A DNA stretch of 64,000 nt from Tubiluchus corallicola (taxonomy: Eukaryota > Priapulida > Priapulimorpha > Priapulimorphida > Tubiluchidae). The DNA lies in assembly GCA_030141605.1 (NCBI GenBank), contig JAQGDQ010000455.1:121776-185775 (forward strand), read 5' to 3'. The position numbers and the translations under genes were made by a program. Every line of letters begins with the position of its first letter. The first letter of the stretch is position 1. A model generated the notes under the pieces. It saw only the letters and a program-made list of their open reading frames with translations, was not told the DNA's origin and did not search any database. Shown one piece after another: positions 1 through 11,000 of this stretch.

Positions 1-880
1 TGTAAGTGTACGTCAGCACTCCTGTTAACGTCTGGAGCGACAGTGGATGAATGTCGCCCTAATGCAGAAAAAAATCTGTTGTCACCATGATCAAACGGGC
101 TGCAGTCTTGACACTGGACTTGTAATACAAAGGCCTCTGGTTTAAATCCCAGCACAGCGCAGGGATTTTCCTTTTGGAAATTTCAAAAATTGTGACTTCC
201 ATCTATTATCCAGCGTTTTCAACATACTATTTACATTACTTAAATGAATATTCATTGCTGGTTGTATTTTAGCTGGTCAAGTTTTAGTCCGTTTATCTAA
301 AGCGAGGTTGCAGATTCAATGCTATGCTTTGCAGATCTTTAGGGTAAAACAGGCTTGTACTTTGTAAACCGCGTTAAAAATATTTCTTTGCAGACTTCTT
401 GTAATATATTTAATTTTTCGTTTTTCTATTTACTCCTTTCGTTTATTGTAGACTAGAAGACAACCTCAAAAGTACGAGTATAAAGTTCGGGGGCTTTTTT
501 TCTAAAAGTCGGCAGCCAGTTTTATCAATTTGACTACATATGCTGAGTCCGAGAAAAACTGTTGTCAACTTGAAAAGTTAGCGGAAATGTGTCAAAAACA
601 CAAATCACAAAGCGGCTGCCAAGGTTTTTGCACAGGTCATATAAATCAAAAGAAATTTCCAGAAACAAAATCATTGGACGTAAACAATCCATTTCGGTTA
701 CTTTCACTTCAAAAATGGTCACCATACAAAACGAAATCATACCGATCATGTAATTATATTAATAGTTTGGCTTAAACTTTTAGTATAAAAACAAAGAAAT
801 AAATTATTTTTGTCAACTCGATATTAAGATGATTTGCTAAATTTAAAAACAAACAATACTACTAGAAAAAACAATGCAAT
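1..880. other. Intergenic DNA, left edge
   Basis: Apart from a tRNA-like SINE head near 85-200, I see only AT-rich sequence with no open frame that resembles a protein and no exon-like block with splice sites. Confidence 0.5.
85..200 (+). repeat. tRNA-derived SINE head (candidate)
   Basis: The stretch holds GGACTTGTAATACAAAGG followed by GGTTTAAATCCC. The second matches the Pol III B box (GGTTCGAATCC) with two changes, and the first looks like an anticodon stem-loop at the right spacing. The acceptor ends do not pair well, so this is more likely a SINE head than a working tRNA. The body beyond about 200 is not defined. Confidence 0.45.
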
Positions 881-1500
881 AAGCAAAAACAAAATGGCCG
901 CCAGATCCCAGACATATAGTCCAGCAGAATGGTGGATTATTGTTCATCTTACCTAAAAGTTATTAAACTTTGAAAAATGCTAGAGCCCATCAAGGTGTTT
1001 ACTTTTGAATATTAGTCAATCAAAAATTGGCTGTTGCTATCATATAAAGGCTATATCTTAACTACTGGAATGGATAAATTGATAAGATGATGATTTTGGT
1101 GTGTAAATGTAGTTATTCAAGGTAAAAAATCCACTTCTGATACTTAAAAACATCTATGATTCCCCCTGTTTAGGATTTCAAGGTTGTTGCAAAAAAAGCT
1201 GCAGCCATTGTGTAATATATTAGTTATACTGCGTGTGCTGCTGGAGATAAGACGATGAATTTTGCATCTGGATATATCTTTTAGAGGTCAAGGATTCCAT
1301 CTATGATGGCCGCCATTTTCAAAATGGCCGAAAAGATGGTTGTTGCTAGCTCATAATGCCATATTCCAGAAAAAGCCAGAGGCACTGAATAAGCATCAGG
1401 TCTTGACCTGTGCGTGATAAAAATGGCGCAGGAAAAAATGGCACAAATGGAAAAGTAGGGAAAAATGGCACGTGTTATTTTGATGCAGCTAATTTCTATA
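870..1500 (+). repeat. Diverged tandem repeat block rich in aaaatggcc
   Basis: Two or more units of roughly 180 bp repeat in order: a 'tatatctta act' segment, a 'gatgatgattttg' segment, a 'ttcaagg...gaatcc' segment and a 'gccgccattttcaaaatggc' segment. The same series occurs at 26090-26530, next to a protein-like relic. I infer both are non-coding parts of one mobile-element family. Identity between the two blocks is low but the order of segments is kept. Confidence 0.5.
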
Positions 1501-2260
1501 ATAAAACTAGAATGCACTCAGTAGGAAGTAGATCTCTGCCAAGCCGAATAATCCTAAACTTATTCGTCTAATTCTTTTGATTAAATAAATTTTACACAAA
1601 GATAAGCAAGCAAACACACAAAAATGTACCCGTATTGGTATTATATAGACTAACAAAAGACACAAAATATTTGTTCATTAAATTGATTTAGAATCGATAA
1701 TGTGCGAATGCTTCACATAGTGTTTATCTACCTTTTCAACCATTAATTTTGGCGATGGTAATAGATTGACAAATATATACCAAGTCATCTTATAAGGGCT
1801 AATTAGGCTATACACATTAATAAGCAAAGGTCATAAACAGCGTCACACTGTTTTACAAGCCAGAATTTCTCGATATGGAACTAGAATTAATTCGTAGCTG
1901 TTTGTCCAGGTGGAGATAACAAAAAAGAAATACTAAACACTCCCTCTGAGACCTCAACGAAATGCTTCACGAATGTTTTTTGTACGTAGTGTTCGGTCAA
2001 ATTTTCCGAAAAAAGAACCGGCAAAAAATTCCCATTTTGGCACCATATACCCGCCTTTCTTCACAGAGTTTCTTGGAAATCTGTTAGGTAGTTATTGCAC
2101 AAGAAGCCTACTGCCACACCAGACCGAACAAACTTGAAGCATAACTTATTTGGTTGAAGTTATGTTTGAAGTTTGGTCGAAGCATAACTTGAAGCATCCC
2201 TAACCCTAAACGCATATTTTACTAATTTTTGCCATTTTTCTTGTGCCATTTTACATACAG
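1410..2260. other. Intergenic DNA with scattered aaaaatggcac motifs
   Basis: Short copies of aaaaatggcac occur at 1419-1475 and, inverted, at 2228-2255. A third set lies at 21155-21220. A local duplication of gaagcataactt lies near 2137-2190. No gene is recognisable. Confidence 0.35.
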
Positions 2261-4590
2261 CAGTCCTTTGCCAATACTTAGCATTTACTTGGTAAGAGAA
2301 AAACGATGCCTTAAACCACATGGTATTATTACTATTATTTATGTTGAACCTTAACTATATCACACATTCAATATAATGTCTGTCTCATAAAGAAATCTGC
2401 TGTAAGAAACAAACAGCTCATGTCAGAATTTATAGGTTGTTGGTATATAGATGACTTAGATAACATTACCTTTAAAACAATCTGTCACACTCACCACCAC
2501 ATTTGCATTGCGCTGTGCAAGCAAGACTTGCTTAGACACATTTTCATCTTTCATGGCACTATTGTGGCAGGCCTGCAGCAACATTTAATAAGTTGTTGAT
2601 ATGCTCCAGTGCAGTGCTTAATGTTCAGTGTGGTTCAGCCTGGCTAAGTTGATAAGACTGAATACGTTTCCCACTTAGAAAAAAAAGGCTTCCGGGAGGA
2701 ACTTTTCTGAAAATTCGTCTAGTCTATTGTTTGTGATGAGAGGCAGTAAACACTTAAAACTTAACCCACATTATAACTTATAACTCTTATAACTAATGCT
2801 TGTAATAAATAAACTGATGAAAGTTATTGTGTCTCAAGGCAAGTTTGTACAAAACTTACTTTCAGCCTGAAATCTCGAGTATTACCAATTTAAGTATTTA
2901 CCGGTGCCAGTGTGCTGTTTAACTTCTGTGTAAGTGTGCCAGAAAGCGTAAGTGTACAAAACGTGAATGGAAGTATGTTTATTGTTGTGTAAATATGGAT
3001 CACTAATGTTAATGTGGCGTCATCATATCATAAATGCATGACTCAAGCCCTGTAACCTAGTATAAAGTCCTTATTGCAAAAAATTATTGCGTGCGAACAA
3101 CATAGCAAATTCCCCATTTTAATGATTTTATGGCTCTCTGCGGCGGCAAAATTTGCAAACGAGGTCAAATACCTTGTACGTAGAAATACCAGTTTATAAG
3201 TTTTCCTGGAATTCAAGTGTTATTACGACCAAGCAGACAACATTAATGTTGCTAACATCTGGCATAACAGCGGCATGCGCACGTTGGTTGATGATGGTCT
3301 CATGCCAGCGAGGATTTTGCTCTGAAAAATTGACAGAGTGCCAAATAAACAGATTACGTCATTCGTCATCTTCAATCACGCACGCTTCCTGTTTATAACT
3401 TTAAATTTGTTTTTATCGAATTCGCAATTTAAATAAACAAACACTGTCACAATACTATGCAGTTTGCGAGAAGATAAATGCTTTAATTACTCTAATAAAT
3501 TGTTTTAGAACTCGCCATGTCATTCACTGTTAAAAGATCACAAGCACTTGGGTGGATTAAAATTTTGTAAAAGTTGAAAAAGTTTAACGAATGTTTTGAT
3601 CCCTTTTATGTGTATTAAGTATCATACACGGAAAAGCCTACAATATCGTTGAAAAGGTGTTTTCTTTAAGGTGACATTTTGTATTTTGTTATTAGCGTAA
3701 ATGTTGCATATACAAATGATGAAATTTATCGAAGATTTAAAATGGTTGTTAAAATGTAATTGTTTAATGACTTTTAATGTTTAGTACATTGCTGAATGAA
3801 TAACTGTATCAAAGCTTCGTCAATATGTAAATTGTTGTGAATAAGCTGTTGAACACAGCACTGGAATGTGTAAGCTTGCCTATCTTAAACGACTATCATA
3901 AATTGTTCTCTAACTTATTTGCTAAGTAGGAGCATAGGTTCTAAGTAACGAAATTGAATTTTATCCGCTATTGTGCTTTTATTAACTGCACATAGCAATA
4001 AACTATTTTGAATGCACCACAAGAAAACTATAAAGCGCTAATTCAATTATTATAGAAACAAAAAATGAGAATAAATTGTGAGAAAATCAGTTATGGCAAT
4101 CAGTTAAACACTAGAGATGTTCAGTTCACTTATTTATTGTATTTCGTGACTGGGCAGCTAGCTTGACCGTTATTTGCGTACAATCTATACTGTGTACATA
4201 CATCCTTTGTTGTACATTTTATGCGAGCCCGCTAAAATAACTGTGTGCATAGTTTTCTAAAGGTCGCGCCTCCTCGTACTTATGCGTTCTTGAATGAAAG
4301 CGGATACTGGCGCTGACTGTAAAATCAATCTCATGCCTCACATGACGCTGTATCATGTACAGCACTGGCTGCTAACACACCCACGTAGTGCTAGCCAATC
4401 GGTATGCGCCATTTTGAGGTGTGTTTGCTATTTGTTTGTATTAACGATCAGTATTGTAAGCGCCACACTTTATGATACTTATCTCACAGGTTGTATAAAT
4501 TCCAGATGATATTTACTATACTTAGTGTACTATATGGCACCTGTGTTATCTAATTAATGCATTGACTAACTTACATTTATCATCTGGCTG
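2260..4590. other. Intergenic DNA, no recognised feature
   Basis: This is AT-rich sequence with only short open frames. None shows a family motif, and no convincing exon flanked by splice sites was seen. Confidence 0.45.
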
Positions 4591-5188
4591 TTGGGTTGCC
4601 ACCACTCCTACTTCGACCCGGAATCTCCTGAAATTCAGCCATACATCCGTAGTTTGGTCGGATTTTTGAAAAATTCTGATATCTCCTCATTTTGACCGTC
4701 ACTTTGAAATTTGTGTGGAAAAGTGGAAATGTATTTTCAAAAACCAATGTTGCTGAAACAGGAATCTTATTAAAATACTAAACTTACATGCTTCATAATT
4801 TAACGCAATCTACATTTTTCGCCAATTTTTGCTGCAGCGGCAATTGCTGCAATGCAAGTGTTATTTCGGTTAGGTTTAATTCACTTAACATAAACCATCT
4901 ATCTTCAGAAATCTCGAAAACGTAAGAAATGTAGTGGGACTGGGAAGGAACTAAAAATTGATGTGCACTGCTTGCACTTTTGTAAATTTTAAGGTTTTGG
5001 GGCTTTTTGGAATCTAAAATTAAGAACTGTGTACTACTTCATGCTTTAAATTTCTTGATTTTTGTTTCCGAAAAAAGCCTCGTAAAACGTCTAAGATACA
5101 GGAAATGCGTTGGCTTCCGCGGTTCGGTCCCAGAACTCCTAGCTGGCTCTAAACTCCTAATTTCGGTTCGTGACGAGGTGGCAACCCT
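4591..5188. mobile_element. hAT-like non-autonomous DNA transposon (candidate)
   Basis: The left end reads GGGTTGCCACC and the right end reads GGTGGCAACCC, an 11-bp perfect terminal inverted repeat about 600 bp apart, with weaker pairing continuing inward. The flanks are ATCTGGCTG at 4582-4590 and ATCTGCCTG at 5189-5197, which match at 8 of 9 positions and fit an 8-9 bp target duplication such as hAT elements make. The interior has no transposase-like frame. The family name rests on TIR and duplication length only. Confidence 0.55.
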
Positions 5189-5356
5189 ATCTGCCTGTCT
5201 GTATTTTCACAAGTTATTATCTAGATCTAGTCAGTTCATGGGGTTTACGAAATTCCCTGTAAATGTTTCTAGGACCTTCAATTTTTAGCTTTTTGTAGGT
5301 TACCAACATGACTGGTATGAGCTGTAATGTTTAAAATTTCAGTATGCCCTTCATTC

Positions 5357-5474
5357 CTATTATTCATGTTCTTCTGTGTGTTCTAAGTGTTGTTTGTCAT
5401 GTTGTTTCTCATATTCTCATGACAAACAACAACAACAAACAGCAACAACAAAAACATGAACAACATGAAATAGG
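5357..5474. repeat. Imperfect palindrome (hairpin)
   Basis: The left arm holds cctattattcatgttc and tgtttgtcatg. The right arm holds catgacaaaca, then aacatgaac and gaaatagg, which pair with it in reverse order. Arms are about 45-55 nt around a short centre. The right arm is enriched in CAA triplets. Confidence 0.5.
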
Positions 5475-5591
5475 AAAGTATATTGTCCTATGAAAAGTCC
5501 TATGTTAAGGCCAAACTTTATTGATCCGATGATAAAATTCATGTGGCATTTTGTGCTTGTTCCTCTTCCTTTTTCTTATTGTGCTTTCTCC

Positions 5592-5592
<1 letters not shown>

Positions 5593-5662
<70 letters not shown>

Positions 5663-5668
5663 CCTCTC
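5593..5668. repeat. (CT)n microsatellite
   Basis: An essentially pure TC tract of about 66 nt with a short impure CCCTCC tail. It directly abuts the 5' side of a truncated LINE fragment. It opens spurious Ser-Leu reading frames that should not be taken as genes. Confidence 0.95.
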
Positions 5669-5679
5669 ATGTCTCTTTC

Positions 5680-6280
5680 CGTTTACTCTCCGGAAAAATA
5701 TTTGGGACATATTATTTCAAATGATAACCGAGATGACCTTGACATTATTAATCAAAGATCCCTATACTATTGTCGTACAAACCAACTTATTAGAAAATTC
5801 AGCTATTGTTCTGTTGATGTTAAAAGATATCTATTTAATGCTTACTGTAATACATTCTATTGCATGTCTACTTGGAGACATTTTAATAATGGTAATATCT
5901 TAAAACTTAAAATTGCGCACAATGTGTCAAAAAGATTATTTTTCGGATATGCATATGATTACAGTGCTCGTGAGATGAGTGTTGAAATTCACGTGATGTA
6001 TTTTGATGTATTACGTAGAAAATCTGTGTTAAGTTTAATGAAAAGATTTGATACTAGTGATAATTTAATGTGCCAGAAAATTTTAGTAAGCGATGCCAAA
6101 TTTACATCGCACATAAGACAGCAATGGTGGAGACTATTATTGTAATTTTCATGTTTAACTAAGTTTGTGTGTGATTTGTTTGTAGTGGTTTTTTGTTTTT
6201 ATGATGTTGTATGTTGTATATATGTAATTTATATTATGAACTTATGTTTGAAATAAAGAATTAAATCAAAAAAAAATCAA
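5680..6280 (+). mobile_element. 5'-truncated non-LTR retrotransposon, RT C-terminus and 3' end
   Basis: The + frame ending at 6145 starts within YLGHIIS, the conserved segment after the RT active site in LINE ORF2. It continues through a hydrophobic, cysteine-containing C-terminal region typical of that part (KRYLFNAYCNTFYCMSTW) to a stop at 6145. A 3' UTR of about 110 nt follows, with AATAAA at 6252-6257 and an A-rich end near 6270. EN and RT catalytic domains are absent, as expected from incomplete reverse transcription. The sequence differs from the LINE at 31-35 kb, so it is another family. The frame is open over about 150 codons, suggesting a fairly recent insertion. Confidence 0.75.
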
Positions 6281-7559
6281 ATCTCCTATTTCTATCTCCC
6301 GTGTGTGTCACTGTACTTAAACGGCATTCCGTATGTTCTACGTTAATGTTTTATTTCTAGTCTAGTTAATTTTTGATACGTTGATATTAAAATTTATAGT
6401 TAACGATTGCACAAATTTGTCTTCTAAATTTAGTTCACGAAATTATCGTTTCTTGCGTTCATTGCGTCTGTCCTTCGCGTAAAATAGCAGTGCTTGTATA
6501 CGATATGACTATTATTGTAAAATTCCGCCAGAGTTTTGGCATTTTGCCAACGTAGCAAGTAGCAGTCACTGTGTTGTAAAATCCAATATTATGTGTGCAG
6601 CTTGCAAGGCTAGCATTGAACGAACTTGATGCAAGCGTCCTAAATGCTGATCAATACTGGCGTAACAATAATAAGTAACTAGTAAATACAAATAATATAT
6701 TAAAATACCTGTAGAGTGCTTGTTTTTTAAGTGTTGTATGATTGTAAGTAGGCTAGTAAATGCAAGTAGTACATTAAAATATCTGTAGAGTGCTTGTTTT
6801 TTTATGTAATTTATGATTATAAGTAGGCTAGTGATCAGTTGTGTTGCTGATATTGGTGTAACATTTTGTGGTGTTGTAGTTGTGGGCTATGTTTTTTATA
6901 CCGACTTTGATTAACGTGTCTGTTTAGTAGTAAAAGTAATATGTAACAGCAACTTCTGCTGTTATAACAAACTTCAAATAATTATCTGCAAAATACCGAA
7001 AGAAAAAATAAATAGCCAACAAAACTGGCGTCACTAGGGTGCCGTTTAAATAATCCTACATGAATTTATTAGCAAATTATGAACATGTTGCTAAAAATAA
7101 ATAATGTTACTTTTATTTGAAATAGCTTGCGTGAGCAGTATTTTTGGAAACTAAGTACGCGTGGCCTCCTTAATGATCTGTTTCTTCCTATTATTAGTTT
7201 TTTATTTGAAATTCGTATATTCTGATTTTGTGATCTGTTCATAAATTAACTGACTAAATAGTTGGTCGTTTTTTTAAATACTACCGTATTTTGCCATAAC
7301 AGTAATGACTAGTTTCGTGCCAGGTAACTTTCGTTAAATAAAAAATGTCTGTTTTTTATGGCTTTATTTTTCTCTAGATTCAACTACAATCTTGGCTTTA
7401 ATCATAGCAAGCGCAAACTGTCACTTGTGCGTAGACGAGTCACGAGTAGAAAAATGGTTTAACAATTTTAATACTAAACTACAAAGTCCGACCAAAAAAT
7501 CAATTTTAAAAGAAGTTCGGCAACCCCGGCGAGTTACGTAATACACGGTAAAGCGCTTT
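6281..7559. other. Intergenic DNA upstream of hexokinase
   Basis: It holds a short tandem duplication (6672-6850) and otherwise AT-rich sequence without a gene-like frame. Confidence 0.4.
6672..6850. repeat. Tandem repeat, unit about 74 bp
   Basis: Two and a part copies begin at 6672, 6745 and 6820, each opening with taagta and containing ctgtagagtgcttg. Periods are 73 and 75 bp with scattered substitutions. Confidence 0.8.
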
Positions 7560-7634
7560 TACTGGGAACTGCTGCGCTTTGCAGTGAGCATGTTGAGAAA
7601 ATTAGCATACCACGAGATTCGCGCTAAGCCCGAA

Positions 7635-7661
7635 TGACGTAAGCACGAACTACTGACGTCA
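7635..7661. promoter_or_regulatory. CRE-like sites upstream of hexokinase
   Basis: A perfect palindromic CRE, TGACGTCA, lies at 7654-7661. A near match, TGACGTAA, lies at 7635-7642. Both sit 75-100 bp upstream of the TATA box, the usual zone for CREB/ATF-bound elements. Binding is inferred, not shown. Confidence 0.5.
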
Positions 7662-7735
7662 TGGATTCACATGGTTTCCTGCGCAAGGCTCGCGACTCAT
7701 ATTGATCTGCGCAGGCTGGGCGCTACCAGGAACTG

Positions 7736-7744
7736 TATATAAGG
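7736..7744 (+). promoter_or_regulatory. TATA box of hexokinase
   Basis: TATATAAGG lies about 147 nt upstream of the proposed start codon. Transcription would begin near 7765, leaving a leader of about 115-120 nt. The local rise in GC from about 7500 also fits a promoter. Confidence 0.6.
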
Positions 7745-7882
7745 AGTGCCGGTTTGCTCTGCTTTAGATTTAATACTACTGTGCTTAAGCGAATTTTACG
7801 CTGTGAAACAAGTGAATAAATAACAAGTTTAACCGAGAGTTTTTCGCACTGACTGTAAATCGTTAAGTTAATTCGTGGAACA

Positions 7883-8032
7883 ATGGCTGCGTGTGGTTGC
7901 GTCGTCTGCGTAAGAAATAATGATTTGGAAGAAATAAAGTCAAAAACAGGGTTGATCTCTCGTCTTTCCTTGACGAAGAAACTTCTAGAGCCGTCAGAAT
8001 CGTGTAAACATGTTATAATGAATAGACGCAAG
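7883..8032 (+). CDS. Hexokinase coding exon 1 (N-terminus, two possible ends)
   Basis: ATG in the context aacaATGGC opens a frame that stays open to 8051. Two donors keep phase 0 with exon 2: C|GTAAGA after 7909, close to consensus, giving only nine residues, and AAG|GTTAGC after 8032, weaker, giving fifty residues. The N-terminus is poorly conserved in this family, so homology cannot choose by eye. The TATA box and leader upstream support this as the first exon. Confidence 0.7.
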
Positions 8033-11000
8033 GTTAGCAGTAACAAATGGTAACATTTATTAGTTAGTGGCATTCAGCGAGTTCTGATGTACAGCTAAAT
8101 TCTGTAGCTGTTAAATCTGTTGCTGAACTTACGTTATAGAACTTTTATAAGCTTTTATCTTTTGGTTCATGTTTTCATATTGACTAATGTGTCATATCCT
8201 TTTATTAACATTGGCAAACTCTGAATTTTGCTGACATTTTTTCTCTCGTGATACTTTTCTTTAAATTTAACTAGTTAATGTTGTTTCGTATTTTGTAAAG
8301 CATATTCACTTGCTGGTTGCGATTACTGCTGTGCAGCTCATAAAAGCTGGTTATAGTGTAAATCTTGCATTAGTCTATTTGTGGCTGAGAACTGTTGACT
8401 GCATGTAAGACTGCTTGCATTTGTGCTAACAGCAACTGTCAAAAATCTAGCTAGTAGCTGTACTGCCTGGCATCCATTCTTGCTATTTTTATGGGAGTTC
8501 GTCCTTGAAGCCTCATGGTGTCGTCCTACGCTGGGGAGGGGTTCTTGATTTGAGAGATGAAATGAAGCAGCTTATGCTGTTCACATTCTAGACCAGGAAT
8601 TAGGCTAAGCTTTTCAGATATGTTTGTTGCCAAAATAACGTATTTGAAGTGAGGAAAATAGAATTGCTCAAGATAGTTTTGTTTGTTGTCTCATGGCTCT
8701 TAATGTGGATCCGCCCCCACTAACTGCGTTTTGGCTTCATCTGATCTAGAACCTGGCAAGTTGCCAAGACAAACACCTCAACTGCGCAGCATAACGCGTG
8801 GTTATTTTCGCTACGACATTTCGCAGAATTTAGTCGCCCTGGTTTTCGTTTCGCTTTTTTCTGATTTTCTCTTTCCGTTTTGCGAAACTAATCGGTTACA
8901 TATGAAACCAAATCTGTTTACCAAAACATGAAAGTATTTCCCTTATGTACCGAAATGATTCAACAGAAATGACAGCTTTCTCTATCCCAAGAATTTTGTT
9001 TAAAGCTTCGTAGTCATTTATTTTACTTACGTTGTCTCATTCCAGGTTGACAGTATTTTGTCTGAACTTCGGCTGGGTGATGATGGGTACAGAAAAGTCC
9101 GTGATTTGATGACACAAGCAATGAATAATGGACTTGGGGCAAAAACCAATCCCAATGCGGTGGTTAAAATGTTTCCATCATACGTTCGATCTGTGCCAGA
9201 CGGAACTGGTGAGTGAATTTCCTGGTCCATTGAAAATGTCACGTTTACTTTACATAAGTGTAGAACTGCACGTACTGCACGATTTCCTTACAAACTGCTA
9301 TACAAACAAGTCACAATATCATGGCACGATTTCAAAAAAGTCAGTCTTACTCCAGCTGAATATTGAAGGAAGCTGTCAAATATTTTTGTAGTACTTTCTT
9401 CAACTTTAATAAATTTGTTGATGATTAGGCCACAAGCATCTAGTTATTTGCTAAAGAGTGATAAAACTGAATTGATTATTATTAAATACTAATATCAAAA
9501 CATAAGTAAGTGTATGGCCATTGTACTATGGTCTGTAAATAACATTTTTAGGTTAGGATAGTTGCCAATAATTATTTACTATGTCTGATAGTAGCACCAC
9601 GAGTGCCACCTTTGTCCCCTGGATAACTGTATTTATCTCATGGATTAAACTAAGCTAACTTTTCTGCTTTGGGTTATGTGTTAATTTATGCTCTTGTTGC
9701 AGAACAAGGAAAATTCCTGGCTTTGGACCTTGGCGGGACAAACTTTCGAGTTCTGCTGATCGAGCTGAAACCCGGAAATGAAGTGGAAATGCAGAGCAAG
9801 ATCTTTGCAGTACCTCAACGTATAATGGTCGGTCCTGGGAAGGACCTGTTTGATCACATAGCTCTCTGCCTAGGTTCATTCATTAAGGAGCATGGTCTGC
9901 AGGATACCAAACTACCTCTTGGTTTCACATTTTCATTCCCATGCAAGCAAGAAGGATTGACATCTGCTAAATTAGTGAAGTGGACTAAAGGCTTCAAATG
10001 TTCTGGAGTTGAAGGAGAAGATGTGGTTCGTTTATTGAGAGAAGCTGTACAACGACGGAAAGTAAGTACTCCATTAGAACTGAACTGAAACATTTAATTT
10101 TTCAGAGCTCTTATTTTGTAAAATCTCGACACGCACAGCTGTTAACCATTATGTTAATATTACAGTAAGAACTTCTTTCTAAAGTGTTATAGAATTATCT
10201 TTTACTTTTAGGAATACGACATTGATGTTGTTGCTTTAGTGAATGACACGGTTGGAACTCTCATGGCGGTTGCACATCGTGACCCAAAATGTTTGATAGG
10301 CATGATAATTGGCACCGGGTCCAACGCTTGTTACATGGAAAAATTAGATAACGTTGAATTATGGAATGAAGATCTTGACAATCCAAAAGAGGTGTGCTAA
10401 TAAACAAAATATATTGGTGTTTATATATATTACACTTAGATAATATATGTGGGAGTATGTGTAAATGTGTAAGTTTGAGAAGTATTATAAAACCTTTTCT
10501 GAGCAATGTTTTGTTAATGATAACTGTCACTCTAGTGCAACTGTTTTTGATTTACAAACTTCAGAGCTAGGATTGTAAACTAGAAGAGGAATTATGTCAT
10601 TTCCTGTTAAGAACTAGTTTACTTTAGAGATAAACTTGACTCACTTCCTGTTTGTCTGTTAAAGGTAATCATTAATACAGAATGGGGCGCTTTCGGAGAT
10701 GATGGCGCACTTGATTTTATGCTCACGTCATATGACAGGGAGGTTGATGCAGGATCAATGAACAAGGGTCGACAATTGTAAGCTTACTTTCTTCAGGTTT
10801 TGTGTTTTAGACTGTTTTACTCACCTTTTGTTAGGTCAAAGATGTCTATCATCTTGTAATGTAACAATGAATACAAGTATCTGTAGACAGCAGAGTGATT
10901 CATGGCAATAGCGTTTGTTCTTGTGAGAGTTAACTTTGCCATTTACTTATATCATAATTACCTGAATGCTGTGTATTCTACTGTATAAAGAAGTTACTTA

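Noticed and set aside
4294-4509. ADTGADCK in a short + frame, resembling a retroviral-type aspartic protease active site (DTGA)
   Set aside because: No flanking protease, RT or LTR sequence; a four-residue match in a 71-codon frame is expected by chance.
5490-5680. Open frame rich in Ser-Leu
   Set aside because: It is the CT microsatellite read in frame. Only the part after about 5680 has protein-like content (LINE).
8731-8931. A 66-codon + frame inside hexokinase intron 1, considered as an alternative first exon
   Set aside because: No TATA, no donor in phase with exon 2 and no family resemblance; 7883 is better supported.
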